NCBI GenBank assembly: GCA_000818945.1
Contig: KN805382.1
Coordinates: forward strand, 579,532-643,531
From: Schizochytrium sp. CCTCC M209059
Taxonomy: Eukaryota; Sar; Bigyra; Thraustochytrida; Thraustochytriidae
DNA: 64,000 nt
Reading direction: 5' to 3'
Below are positions 29,735-38,734 of this stretch, piece after piece (position 1 is the first letter of the stretch; every line of letters starts with the position of its first letter). The position numbers and the translations under genes are program-made. The notes beneath the pieces are model-generated. The model saw only the letters and a program-made list of their open reading frames with translations, was not told the DNA's origin and did not search any database.

Positions 29735-29757
29735 GCCCAAAGCACGGGGTTGCTGTG

Positions 29758-30612
29758 CTATTTTGCCACGCGTTCGTACACCATAAATACAAGCGAACCA
29801 CGTGCGTACTTGAATCGCTTTCGAAGAACAAGTTTGAGGAGTTTGGACGTTAACGTCCTCGTCGTGGTGATGATACGAGCTCCAGGCTTGAGTGCCGAAA
29901 GAGCCGCGGTGAGTTGGGCCATGAGGTCTTCGGTGAAACATGTGGTTGGAGCAAAGATGAGATCCTTTTGCGTCCAGCGATCAACGAGCGCAAAGCTGTC
30001 GCCATGAACGAACTTCACCTGTGCATCTTGCGCAAGGAGCCCTTCTTTGATCGCACGATCCAGTCCCTGCTCAGCGCAAGCGTGAAGCTTGTCGACGATC
30101 TCGATGCCCAGGCAATCGTGAAAACCGCAGAGAGCCGCGGTCAAGACCGCTTTGCCGGTGCCGGACCCAATATCAGCAAAGGTGCCCTTTTCCGTGGGCG
30201 CACATTCACGCAAAAGGTCAGCAAAAGCGCTGCAGCGCACCTCGCCATAAGTCAATGCTGTTGTTTCTTCATACCTTTTTTGCTCGCGCAGTTCCCGTTT
30301 CACAGCCGCGGCGACCTTGTATCCGTCGATATCGGCGAAAATGTGTTCGTCTAGTGCCTCGATGGCAGCTTGATTGCTATCTCTTGGTGGCTCATCCGTG
30401 ACCTCGGCGGAGTCCTTTCTGGTCTCTGGTGTCTGTGTTGGTGCTGGCCTCGAAGAGGTTGATGTCGATGCCTTCGTCGCCGCCGCGCCCGCTTCGTGGG
30501 TTTCGGAAGGCTCTGAGGGCGGTGGCGTGGGACTCGAAGCTGGGCCTGAGTCTGCGCGCCGCTTCTTGGGCGCAGCTTGGGCGTCGTCGCCCTCCACGCG
30601 TTTGCGCGTCAT
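29758..30612 (-). CDS. DOT1-like SAM-dependent methyltransferase
   Basis: 284 aa from the ATG at 30612 (KR-rich start, possible nuclear signal APKKRR). The first roughly 85 residues are Ser/Thr/Pro-rich and disordered. The catalytic core starts about residue 90 with helix ALDEHIFADIDGYKVAAAV, then TYGE (121-124), motif I FADIGSGTGKAVL (145-157), GIE (169-171) and a VKFVHGDSF acidic strand. TYGE plus DIGSGTGK plus GIE is the DOT1 (histone H3K79 methyltransferase) arrangement, but this is a compact version and could methylate another protein. It stops 23 bp from the convergent TMEM249-like gene. Confidence 0.7.
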   Translation of the reverse strand: MTRKRVEGDDAQAAPKKRRADSGPASSPTPPPSEPSETHEAGAAATKASTSTSSRPAPTQTPETRKDSAEVTDEPPRDSNQAAIEALDEHIFADIDGYKVAAAVKRELREQKRYEETTALTYGEVRCSAFADLLRECAPTEKGTFADIGSGTGKAVLTAALCGFHDCLGIEIVDKLHACAEQGLDRAIKEGLLAQDAQVKFVHGDSFALVDRWTQKDLIFAPTTCFTEDLMAQLTAALSALKPGARIITTTRTLTSKLLKLVLRKRFKYARGSLVFMVYERVAK

Positions 30613-31236
30613 GATATGCAGTGACTCGGATGACGCCGGTTTGCTGTTCTCATGACCACCCACCTTGTGCTTTTTTGCTTGTAGGAACTCACAATAACAA
30701 GACTCAAAGACCCTTGAGAGGTGTTTTCACTGGGAGCTGCCACTGACGCGACGTTTCCTGGATTGTAGTGCCAAGCCGGTGCGAGGCGCGGGCGTAGGCC
30801 AAGTGATGATGAAGTTGAGTTGCGATGAGAACAACGGAACCTCACGCCTACTTATTTGTCTTACTTACTCACCACTCCCTCAGCATCAAGAAAAACAGTT
30901 TTGTGACGAGCGACTTTTGTAACAAAGGTTGTAAAATAACAATAGGATTTCTGTGAGTATGCATGCATGTATATATCTATTCATGAGAAGGAAAATTTCT
31001 CTGCGAGCATGCTAAAGAATAATATGCCTGTATTGCGCGCGGCATTCGACCTGCAGATTTAGACCTGACACTATTTTTTCTTAAAATATGCCATGAACTC
31101 CATCACGCACAAATAGCGCAAATACCTCGCAAAATTTTTGACACCTAGATCAAAGCAGATGCCAATGGTACCGATGATGCTCCGACGCATGGACTCATGC
31201 GTGCACGCTTTCTTGATTTCATTTGGAGATCGTCGA
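30613..31236. other. Intergenic, no gene recognised
   Basis: 5' flank of the DOT1-like gene, then AT-rich sequence around 30840-31100 leading to the 3' end of the next minus-strand gene. Confidence 0.45.
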
Positions 31237-31926
31237 TCATCCTTGGGGACTGGATGAACTGGATGAACTGGAAGAACTGGAAGAACTGGAAGAACTTGAA
31301 GACGACGATTGAAAAACCTCGGGACTTGCAACAAGTTCAAGTTTCATAACATCAAATGGATCTGGGACGCAAATAAAATCATAGCCTGTGTTGAAGGCTA
31401 CTTGCTGGATGGGCCCGCACGAGGACGTGTCTTGATTGGACTCGTTCGTATTGAAGCTGTATGCGTAGCATTGGTGAAACGTAAGCGCAAGAACAGCACC
31501 TTCAGCCACGTCGAGCGGGTAGTGTCGCCAAACACCTTCGGCACCCTCCACGACGGAGTCTTTGAAGAGCGGGACAGGTTGTCCTTCTGCGTTGCTTTTA
31601 TGAATGATGATCGTCACGCCAGCTTCGATATAGTACGACAAATAGATCATTTGCGGGAAGATCAGCTTGTCACAAACGAAGCGACCGCGATCATCAATCT
31701 TCAGTGGTTTGTATTCGGTGTAGCGCCAAGTCTCCGACGTCTTCCGGCTTAGGTATACGTCGTGCTCGTTCGGGTACTCGCGCATGGTCTTTTTGAACTC
31801 CGCAGGCGAAATTGGCTGCGAGACCTCGACAAACTCAACGTGGTTGGCCTGCTCGCTGTCCTGTGTCTGTGCGTGCTGTGGTCCTACATCCTCCTCGCTA
31901 ATGTCCACGATAGCCAAGATGTCCAT
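31237..31926 (-). CDS. Hypothetical protein with poly-Ser C-terminus
   Basis: 229 aa from the ATG at 31926 (eight more upstream codons start at GTG only). Residues about 25-200 look like a compact beta-rich domain: VYLSRKTSETWRYTEYKP, VCDKLIFPQMIYLSYYIEAG, LALTFHQCYAYSFNTNES. I do not recognise the family. The C-terminus is about 20 consecutive Ser then PQG, encoded by an aactgg/aagaactgg repeat at 31253-31310 (plus strand view). No signal peptide or membrane helix. Natural composition and good length suggest a real gene. Confidence 0.6.
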   Translation of the reverse strand: MDILAIVDISEEDVGPQHAQTQDSEQANHVEFVEVSQPISPAEFKKTMREYPNEHDVYLSRKTSETWRYTEYKPLKIDDRGRFVCDKLIFPQMIYLSYYIEAGVTIIIHKSNAEGQPVPLFKDSVVEGAEGVWRHYPLDVAEGAVLALTFHQCYAYSFNTNESNQDTSSCGPIQQVAFNTGYDFICVPDPFDVMKLELVASPEVFQSSSSSSSSSSSSSSSSSSSSPQG

Positions 31927-32348
31927 GCCAGCCGCGCGCTCGCCGCTCACCGGATTACTCTCTTCTCGTGTGAATCACCTTGCGAGACGAGAGCGCCGCT
32001 CGAGTTGGCGGGTGTGAGAGGAGGGAGGGAGAGGAATGCAGAGCGCCTGCCCACTCCTCTTTCCCCCGTGCGCGCGCGAGCCACGCACGCTCTGGCCTCG
32101 CGCAGGACCCCCGCGCGTTCTCCCAGATTAGCTGTTTTCAGATCGTTTCGGGTTTTTTTTTTTTCTCAATCCTCGATTTCACTCTCGCCAATCTACTACA
32201 GGCAAAAACGCCCTTTGAGGTCAACTTTGCAATGAGCGAGCTCGAAAGACGGCGATGCGTACATGTTCGTCCGCACAAAGTCTCTGCTGCACAAGTATCC
32301 AGCGATATGTTCTATCACACAGGCAAAGAAAAATGCTTGACAGCAAGA
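31927..32348. other. Intergenic between two minus-strand genes
   Basis: 5' flank of the poly-Ser gene and 3' flank of the lipid kinase. T-run at 32153-32164. No gene seen. Confidence 0.5.
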
Positions 32349-33413
32349 TTACGAAGTGAGAGGAAGAGCGCCATCGACCGTGGGGCTCGGCGTGACGAAA
32401 CGCAATGCGCCCGGCAAGACGGTAGCCTCAAAGGGAGCATGGCCCACAAGTTCACCATCAACATTGACAGTGGCAGGACCGATGAGCTTGTTCGATGCTT
32501 CAAGAGGCGTGACCTTGAAGGAGCGCACCTGGAGCTCTTCGACAACATCGGCTGTACCCGATTTGCCGGACTCGGCCAGCGTCATCACCTTGACAAGCTT
32601 GGCTCTGCTGGCATGCTTGACAAGAGAAAGCTCAATGAGACCATCGTCCAGCTTTGCTTGCACACAAAAGGGGACCCGCGAGCCCATGTGAACCGTCAGC
32701 TGACCCTGGATCATGACATACTTGTCCTCGCGAACAATTTCGTGCCCATTAGCGTCAATCATTTCAATACGACACAGGTAGCCAACGTTACGGAGAAGAC
32801 TGATGTAGGCGGCAAGCTTGTACTGTGCGCCACCAAGCCAGCGCAGCGAGTTTGCCGCTTGCAAGACCGTGGACGGGAGGCCATAGCCGACCATGTTCAC
32901 CGAAAAGACTGGCTTGTGCTCCTCGTCTTCGGCAAGCGGGGTCACCTTGTTGACATCAATGCGACGTACGCATCCAGCAAGGATGGATCGAGCCGTCGCC
33001 TGCGGAGTAGAAAGACCGAGGTCATATGCGAGGGTGTTGCCGGATCCGCCAGGAATGATGGCAATTGCAACGCGCTCACTGATTTCTTCAAAGTCTGCGC
33101 GCTCCATGAAACCATTCACGGTTTCGTGCACCGTCCCGTCCCCTCCAATGGGGGCAAAGACGTCAACGCCATTGAGGTCGTGCTCTCGCGCGAGCACCTT
33201 GGCATGGCCCGAGTACTCGGTGTACACGACCTGGACCTCGCAGCCTCCTTCGACGAGGACCTCGGACACCTTATCCCTAATCTTGAGCCCCTTTTTGTTG
33301 CCGCTCTTCGGGTTCACGATCAGCAGCACCCTCTTCAGCGCGACGCCTTGCTCCTGGGGCGCCTCGTTCGCGAAGACGGCGTACCCGTGCGGGGTGGTCA
33401 TGGACTTGCCCAT
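32349..33413 (-). CDS. Diacylglycerol/sphingosine kinase-like lipid kinase
   Basis: 354 aa from the ATG at 33413; the frame is open 91 codons further upstream, but with Arg/Pro-rich filler composition. DAGK catalytic domain: VLLIVNPKSGNKKG (29-42), nucleotide-binding GGDGT (90-94), then IAIIPGGSGNTLAYDLG (117-133). The C-terminal lobe has VNMVGYGLPSTV and a final VNVDGELVGHAPFEATVLPGALRFV, the typical last motif of ceramide/sphingosine kinases. It phosphorylates a lipid head group with ATP; sphingosine, ceramide or diacylglycerol cannot be told apart by eye. No membrane anchor. Divergent from the FMO gene. Confidence 0.88.
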   Translation of the reverse strand: MGKSMTTPHGYAVFANEAPQEQGVALKRVLLIVNPKSGNKKGLKIRDKVSEVLVEGGCEVQVVYTEYSGHAKVLAREHDLNGVDVFAPIGGDGTVHETVNGFMERADFEEISERVAIAIIPGGSGNTLAYDLGLSTPQATARSILAGCVRRIDVNKVTPLAEDEEHKPVFSVNMVGYGLPSTVLQAANSLRWLGGAQYKLAAYISLLRNVGYLCRIEMIDANGHEIVREDKYVMIQGQLTVHMGSRVPFCVQAKLDDGLIELSLVKHASRAKLVKVMTLAESGKSGTADVVEELQVRSFKVTPLEASNKLIGPATVNVDGELVGHAPFEATVLPGALRFVTPSPTVDGALPLTS

Positions 33414-34249
33414 CTTTCCCCTTCTCGTCAGCCCCGCCTTCAGCTCCGTCCGCGACCCGGCCTTGCACGCGCAGACGCGACGACGCCCGCCCGCGCCGAG
33501 CGACCAGGAGGACTCCGACGCAGAGCGAGGCCGCGCCTTCCGCCGAGCGGAGAGGAGAGGTCCGGGAGGTGGGGTAGACTTTCCCGTGCTCGCTTGCGGC
33601 TTTGCCGCATGAAAGGAAAGAATGCAACCCGCCGTGCCAAGCTCCCTTGTTTCGGGTATCGAGTCCAAGCGCACCCAGGTGTGCACCAGCGCTAGCTGGG
33701 ACGTAGTATTCGTACACGAGCGGGGACTCGAAGGGCGGTACGAAATAACTGTATGATGATGCGTGCCACAAGGCCGCGCCTGAAGTACGGCGCGTCGGCC
33801 GGTACTTCACCGCGGCCGCACTTGAAGCGAGCGCTGCGAGCGAGACGAGCAGCCTGCCGGGCGGCCCGCGCCGCGGCGTGCAGTCTCGGCTCGGCCTGCG
33901 GTTGATGAACGAACGGTCGGTGCATGATGGTGACCTTGACGATGGTGAAGATTAGTGATGGTCCAAGATGAAGAAGATGGAGAAGCAGCACAGCGCGTCC
34001 CAAAGCGCGGGCGAGCAGCAGACGCGCAAGGACGGCCTTGCGCGCGGGAAAAGAGCGCAAGGCGAAGGCGGAGACAGGTCGCTACGCGGCGTGGCGACTG
34101 GGGCTGCACGAGCACGGCCTGCAGCACGGAAGAAGGGGACGCGACGAGGAGAGCACGGGGACGCGAGGTCCGACAGCAGCAGCAGCAGCAGCCAGCAGCA
34201 GGCATATCCAGAGCGGGGACGGGGCGCAGGCTAACTAAGCTGCGTGAGG
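33414..34249. promoter_or_regulatory. Upstream region shared by divergent lipid kinase and FMO genes
   Basis: About 836 bp, GC-rich. A cagcagcag run lies at about 34173-34201. Open frames present are low-complexity. Both promoters must be here; no specific element identified. Confidence 0.4.
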
Positions 34250-35746
34250 ATGACGGTGAAGAGCGTCGCTGTGGTGGGCGTCGGGTCCGCGGGCCTGGCG
34301 GCGATCAAGTGGTGCCGCGAGCGCGGCCTCGAGGTGGTCGGCTACGAGCGAGAGAGCGACTGCGGAGGCGTGTGGCAACAAGGCACAGCGCACAGTCCGG
34401 CCTACGATAGCTTGTTCACGAACTCGTCCAACAAGCTCATGGAGCTCTCAGATTTTCCCTTTCCGTTTAAGACGTCGCAGGTGTTTCCCAAACACGCCGA
34501 GATTCTGCGTTACTATCGGGCGTACAAGGACCACTTTGGGCTGGACAAGTATGTGCGCTGGAACACGGGCGTGCGTCGCGTCGAAAAGATCCACGAAAAA
34601 GGCGTCTGGCGGGTTGAAACGGAACACGGCGACGTCGACTACTACGACGCCGTCATGCTCTGCACGGGCAAGCTTTGGGACCCGCGCCTGCCGCCCTGGG
34701 CGCACGACTTGGCCCATCAGCACCCAGAAATCGACGTCTTGCACGCCAAGATGTACCGTAACCCAGACCGCTTTCGCAAGCGATCCGTCGTAATTGTAGG
34801 CATCGGGAACTCAGCGCTGGATATTGCGCTCGAGCTAAGCCAGCACGAGGACATTGATGTCTGCATAAGCTGCCGCCGCGGGACATCCATTGTGCCGACG
34901 CGCGACAGCGCTGGAAACCCGACAGACCAGAAACTTGCCCGCCGCTTTGTGCAATACAAGCTGCCCAGCAAGGCCCGCCTCCTGTACTTGTACTATCTTG
35001 TGAATGCGGCCAACAAGAGCTTTCGTGACGCCGGTCTGCCAGAGCCGCCATCAGGGCTTTTTGGCCCACGAAGTCCTTCGGCAAACCTCAAGCAGACCCC
35101 AGAGTTCCTTCGCCAGCTCCGAAACGGGCGCATTCGCTTTGTCCCTGAAGCCACGGGCGAGTGCGTGACTGGGTCCGATGGCAAGCCTTCCCTCCAGCTC
35201 GCTGATGGCTCTACGGTTCGCGCGGATGCCGTCATTTGTTGCACAGGATACACGCTGCGTCTAGACAAGGTATTAGGTCCAAAGGAGGCGGAGAGCATTT
35301 CTCGAGTCGCGCATTGGAAGGGCGGCCGGTCCGTGCCCTGGCTTCGCATGTACCGCCACTGCATGCACCCCCAGGATCCGACTCTCTTTCTCTGCGGGTT
35401 CGTCACCTCGTTTGGCAACGAAACGTGCATTTCAGAGATGCAATCGCGCTGGGCAACGGCCGTCATGGCAGGATTAATTCCCGCGCCCACGTCGGAAAAG
35501 ATTGAAAAGGACCTTGCGATGACGGAGTTCTTTCTCAATCAGACGCAGCCCTCCCTCAGTGGATTTGTGCGCTACATTCCTTATCTTGATGCCATGGCAG
35601 AAGATCTCGGCGCTACGCCGGAGGTGGACTTTTGGTCGGACCCGCGTCTCTACCTGCAAATGCTCTTTAATCCAGTCGTGCCAGCTCACTACCGTATCTT
35701 TGGCCTCGACGCCTTGCCGCGCGAGCAGCTTCGTTCTCGACTTTAA
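34250..35746 (+). CDS. Flavin-containing monooxygenase-like protein
   Basis: 498 aa from the ATG at 34250. FAD-binding Rossmann motif VAVVGVGSAGLAA at residues about 6-18 with the acidic end VVGYERESDCGGVW (the GGVW/GGxW element of FMOs). A second Rossmann motif VVIVGIGNSALDIA (about 180-193) binds NADPH. VICCTGYTLRL near 327-337 corresponds to the FMO ATGY motif. FMOs oxygenate soft nucleophiles (N or S) or act as Baeyer-Villiger enzymes; the substrate here is unknown. The canonical FxGxxxHxxxY signature is not obvious between the two Rossmanns: the region reads KMYRNPDRFRKRS. Single exon, no C-terminal membrane anchor seen. Confidence 0.88.
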   Translation: MTVKSVAVVGVGSAGLAAIKWCRERGLEVVGYERESDCGGVWQQGTAHSPAYDSLFTNSSNKLMELSDFPFPFKTSQVFPKHAEILRYYRAYKDHFGLDKYVRWNTGVRRVEKIHEKGVWRVETEHGDVDYYDAVMLCTGKLWDPRLPPWAHDLAHQHPEIDVLHAKMYRNPDRFRKRSVVIVGIGNSALDIALELSQHEDIDVCISCRRGTSIVPTRDSAGNPTDQKLARRFVQYKLPSKARLLYLYYLVNAANKSFRDAGLPEPPSGLFGPRSPSANLKQTPEFLRQLRNGRIRFVPEATGECVTGSDGKPSLQLADGSTVRADAVICCTGYTLRLDKVLGPKEAESISRVAHWKGGRSVPWLRMYRHCMHPQDPTLFLCGFVTSFGNETCISEMQSRWATAVMAGLIPAPTSEKIEKDLAMTEFFLNQTQPSLSGFVRYIPYLDAMAEDLGATPEVDFWSDPRLYLQMLFNPVVPAHYRIFGLDALPREQLRSRL

Positions 35747-36169
35747 TTGCGTTTAGGATTTGTGCGCAAGCTCCTTGATTGTGAATCTACTTACGCTTCT
35801 CCTTCTCCTTCTCTTCTCTTCTCTTCTCTTCTCTTCTCTTCTTGCAGTTACACCAAGTTGGCCTTGGGTTTCTTGTCAATATTTGCATAACTCGATGTGT
35901 CTCCCATTTGAGCGCGCATGAATTTCGCTTTGAAATCGAGGAATAAGCATATTTGAGTGGAATGAGGTGCACAACACCGTTGCAATAGTAGCTCGACGCA
36001 GCTTGACCCACTTTGATTTTTAATGGTGCAACTTGGAAGGGTCTCGAGAAGCGCATTTTGCTCCTCCAAGTTGAATCGATAGATGACTATACAAGAGACT
36101 AATAAATCGAACAATGTGATTAGGTTGGCCTGGCAGTGAATTTAATGCAGTACCGTTCATGGCCAACTC
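35747..36169. other. 3' flanks, pyrimidine repeat
   Basis: Between convergent FMO and AP2 genes. (tctct/tctcc)n pyrimidine tract at about 35795-35842. No gene seen. Confidence 0.5.
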
Positions 36170-36910
36170 CTAGTAGCCATCATCGTCGTTGCCGTCAACG
36201 CCGACCTTTTCGAAATTGACAATGGGCCGCGCGTGAAACATGCGAGCTGCAGCATCATAGGCCTTTGCCGCATCCTCTGCCGTGTCAAAGGTGCCGAGGT
36301 AGCGCAGGTCGCCATTGATGCGGATACGTGCTTGGAACTTGACGTTCTTCGCAGTGACCCCGCGAAAGCCAGTGTTGCCAATGCTAACTGAGCGTCGGAG
36401 AAGCTTATCCTCGGGCGAGATGGTTTTCGAATCTTTGGACATACGTGCCGGCGTGAGTTCAGCCGCAGGAGGCAGCGGCTCTTCGCACGATGGGAGAGTG
36501 GGTTGCGTTGTCCAGGATTGCCAGCCGTGGTCGTCCTGCACAAGTCTCTGGCCGCGGTCGAGATCCTCGAGTAGAACACGACGGTTCGCGACCCGAGTCT
36601 GAGGAACCGAACGCAGCGCCGCTTCTCTGCGATGCACATTCATCGTGCCAACGTCAACATTGTCAATCGGCATCTCGCGCGACGCGAGTGCCGCAACGCG
36701 AAGTGACCGGGTGCCCGGGTTCACGCTCGAGACCTCGTGGCGAACCCAAACGTTGGCGTCGAGCAGCTTTCGCGTCTTCCACTCTTGACTAGCGTTATCC
36801 TCCTGACCAGCGCCCCTGCGCGCATCTTCGTAACGGGGTCCTCTGCTCCGTGCGCGCAGTTCCAGGTAGCTTTCCTTCCGCAGACCTACTGCAGCTGGCG
36901 TCGCGCTCAT
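36170..36910 (-). CDS. AP2/ERF-domain protein
   Basis: 246 aa from the ATG at 36910. A single AP2 domain at about residues 180-232: TGFRGVTAKNVKFQARIRIN, then LRYLGTFDTAEDAAKAYDAAARMF and IVNF. The YLGxFDTxEDAAxAYD helix is the family hallmark. N-terminal part is Arg/Ser-rich without a domain. AP2 proteins are DNA-binding transcription factors in plants, apicomplexans and several stramenopiles; some protist copies derive from homing endonucleases. A DNA-binding regulatory role is likely, targets unknown. The AP2 domain sits at the extreme C-terminus, followed only by an acidic tail (GNDDDGY). Confidence 0.88.
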   Translation of the reverse strand: MSATPAAVGLRKESYLELRARSRGPRYEDARRGAGQEDNASQEWKTRKLLDANVWVRHEVSSVNPGTRSLRVAALASREMPIDNVDVGTMNVHRREAALRSVPQTRVANRRVLLEDLDRGQRLVQDDHGWQSWTTQPTLPSCEEPLPPAAELTPARMSKDSKTISPEDKLLRRSVSIGNTGFRGVTAKNVKFQARIRINGDLRYLGTFDTAEDAAKAYDAAARMFHARPIVNFEKVGVDGNDDDGY

Positions 36911-37963
36911 GGTCGCCTTGGCGTTTTGGTATGAGATTCGAACTTTGGTCTTCAAATCGACGCGATCTCTTGACTCAACTCGTGTCAGCGCGAGAAATTG
37001 ATTGCCGCGATGGTCCCGGGCCCATGTGGGGCATCAAATGATACTCTCGAGCTACTCTTGATTCGGTTCTGGTTACATCAAGAACGCATGAACACACAGC
37101 AGGCTTCTTACTAAAATTATCGACAAAAAGATAAAGTAGGAGTATGCCTCATATCCTTTTAAAAAAGATAATGCACGTAGCGTGAGGCAGGCACACTACG
37201 GCAAAGGTTGAAGCGCGTAACGGGCGCGGATTAGCGGGATGCAAAAGGTTCGGGATTCAAGAAAAGAAGAAGAGCTTACCTTGTATCACTGCATCGACGA
37301 TTGCAGAAAAGCTAGGCCTAGCCAATGACTTCGAACCTGAGTCTATCATTCCACTGGTGTTGTATCACGTGATACAAGGTCTGCATTTTGGAGCACAAAA
37401 GTAATTTCATTTGAATTCATACTGTGTTCATTGATGTAGTAGACTAATAACGTAATCTGACTCCTATCTTCATGCACGTTTGAAAGTGGGTATCATACCA
37501 CCACTTCGCGTTGATGAAGCTTGCTTTTCAGAACGTTCCTTTCGCACCGTTTAGTTGTTACCCATATTGCTCCCAGACCTTGAAGGTCAACATTATGAAT
37601 GCTGCCGACACTTCTTCCTTACTCTCCAGAGGATCTCAAACTTTCTTGCTGCATGCAGGCAGCTCGCATTGCGAGGTCCACACGAGCTACAACCGCTTGC
37701 ACACACCCAGCTGGGCCCGGTCACCTTGACGATTAAACTTTGCTCACGCGGGGAGTGAATCTTGCAGGGGTTCCTCGCGGCGTTTTAAATTTGCAGTATA
37801 CATAGTAATAAGAGAGCCACCAAGCACTGCCAGGGTTTTTGGGTGGCAGCGCTCGTTCCCAAACCGAGAAAGAGTCGCCAGCGCAGACGAAGGGAGGGAC
37901 CCGAGGTCCCGGCTCGGCAGAAGCAGCGGCGGAGCGGAGGCACAGGTGTCTCACGCGGGAAGG
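36911..37963. other. Intergenic, about 1 kb, AT-rich
   Basis: 5' flanks of the AP2 gene (minus) and TMEM70-like gene (plus). Contains gatacaaggt / accttgtatc inverted copies (37277-37286 and 37372-37381) but no recognised gene. Confidence 0.4.
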
Positions 37964-38458
37964 ATGCAGCGCGTGCTCGTGTATGAGGGCCCCTTTGGGC
38001 CCATGGTGAAGATGCTGAAGCGTGTGTCCATCTTCAGCTGCGGCTGCACGCTCGTAGGCGTCCCGCTGCTGGCGACCTTTGGCAACCCGGAGATGAGCAG
38101 CGTGCAGCGCGCTAGCATTGCATTCACAGTTTGCGCCTTTGCGGTTGGCACGACGGTCGCGCTCACGTATGTAAGCAAGCCTTACATTTGGCGGCTCTAC
38201 GAGGTCCAGGCTGCGGCGCACGCGAAGAAGTCCCTGGAGATTGAGTCGTTTAGCATTCTGGGCAAGCTCAAGACCACGCGGCTCGCCGCTGGCATCGAAG
38301 ATATCAAGCCTGCGACGGACCGCGTTTTCGTCAACGTTGCTCTCAAGGATGGTAGCACCTTTTATGTGCACGAGGAGCCGGATTGCTACGCCACGGATGA
38401 CTTTTATGTCCAGTTTCTCAAGGCCGCTGGCATTGTCCCTGGTGCCACCTCTAAATAA
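37964..38458 (+). CDS. TMEM70/TMEM186-family mitochondrial assembly factor-like protein
   Basis: 164 aa from the ATG at 37964. The layout matches TMEM70: YEGPFGPMVKMLKRVSIFSC, first membrane helix (CTLVGVPLLATF), short loop, second helix (ASIAFTVCAFAVGTTVALTYV), then SKPYIWRLYEV, the conserved 'K-x-Y-I/V-x-R-L-Y' after the hairpin, and a soluble tail ending in a VxLKDGSTFYVHEEP strand and DDFYVQFLKA. TMEM70-family proteins sit in the mitochondrial inner membrane and help assemble ATP synthase c-ring and complex I. A cleavable presequence is short or absent in this model. Confidence 0.8.
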   Translation: MQRVLVYEGPFGPMVKMLKRVSIFSCGCTLVGVPLLATFGNPEMSSVQRASIAFTVCAFAVGTTVALTYVSKPYIWRLYEVQAAAHAKKSLEIESFSILGKLKTTRLAAGIEDIKPATDRVFVNVALKDGSTFYVHEEPDCYATDDFYVQFLKAAGIVPGATSK

Positions 38459-38663
38459 GCTGCAAAGTATCTCCTACTGACTTAGACTTATTACTTTGAA
38501 CTGCTAAAGTATGTGTGTCTGTCTGGCGTATTTGTTTCTTCTTCTACTTCTTTACCTCTATTTTGTTTTGTTTTGTTACAATGCCTTTCTACGAAATAAC
38601 ATGATGAGCAGGAGCATGCATGGACAACTGCTATGACGACAGAAGCTCCCAGTGTTCGCGAGG

Positions 38664-38734
38664 ACTCAAGATTCGCTTTCCACGGACTCTGTAGTTTGTG
38701 AAAACTCAAGATTCGCTTTCCACGGACTCTGTAG
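38664..38734. repeat. 31-bp direct repeat over the GNL1 stop codon
   Basis: Two exact copies, 38664-38694 and 38704-38734, 40 bp apart. The right copy contains the last eight codons and stop of the GNL1 gene (minus strand); the left copy lies in its 3' UTR. Confidence 0.9.

Noticed and set aside
31980..33695. 571-codon plus-strand frame over the lipid kinase
   Set aside because: Antisense shadow; the minus-strand kinase has all its motifs (GGDGT, PGGSGN).
34173..34201. cagcag run near the FMO start as a poly-Gln coding region
   Set aside because: It lies upstream of the FMO ATG in a frame not joined to the oxygenase.
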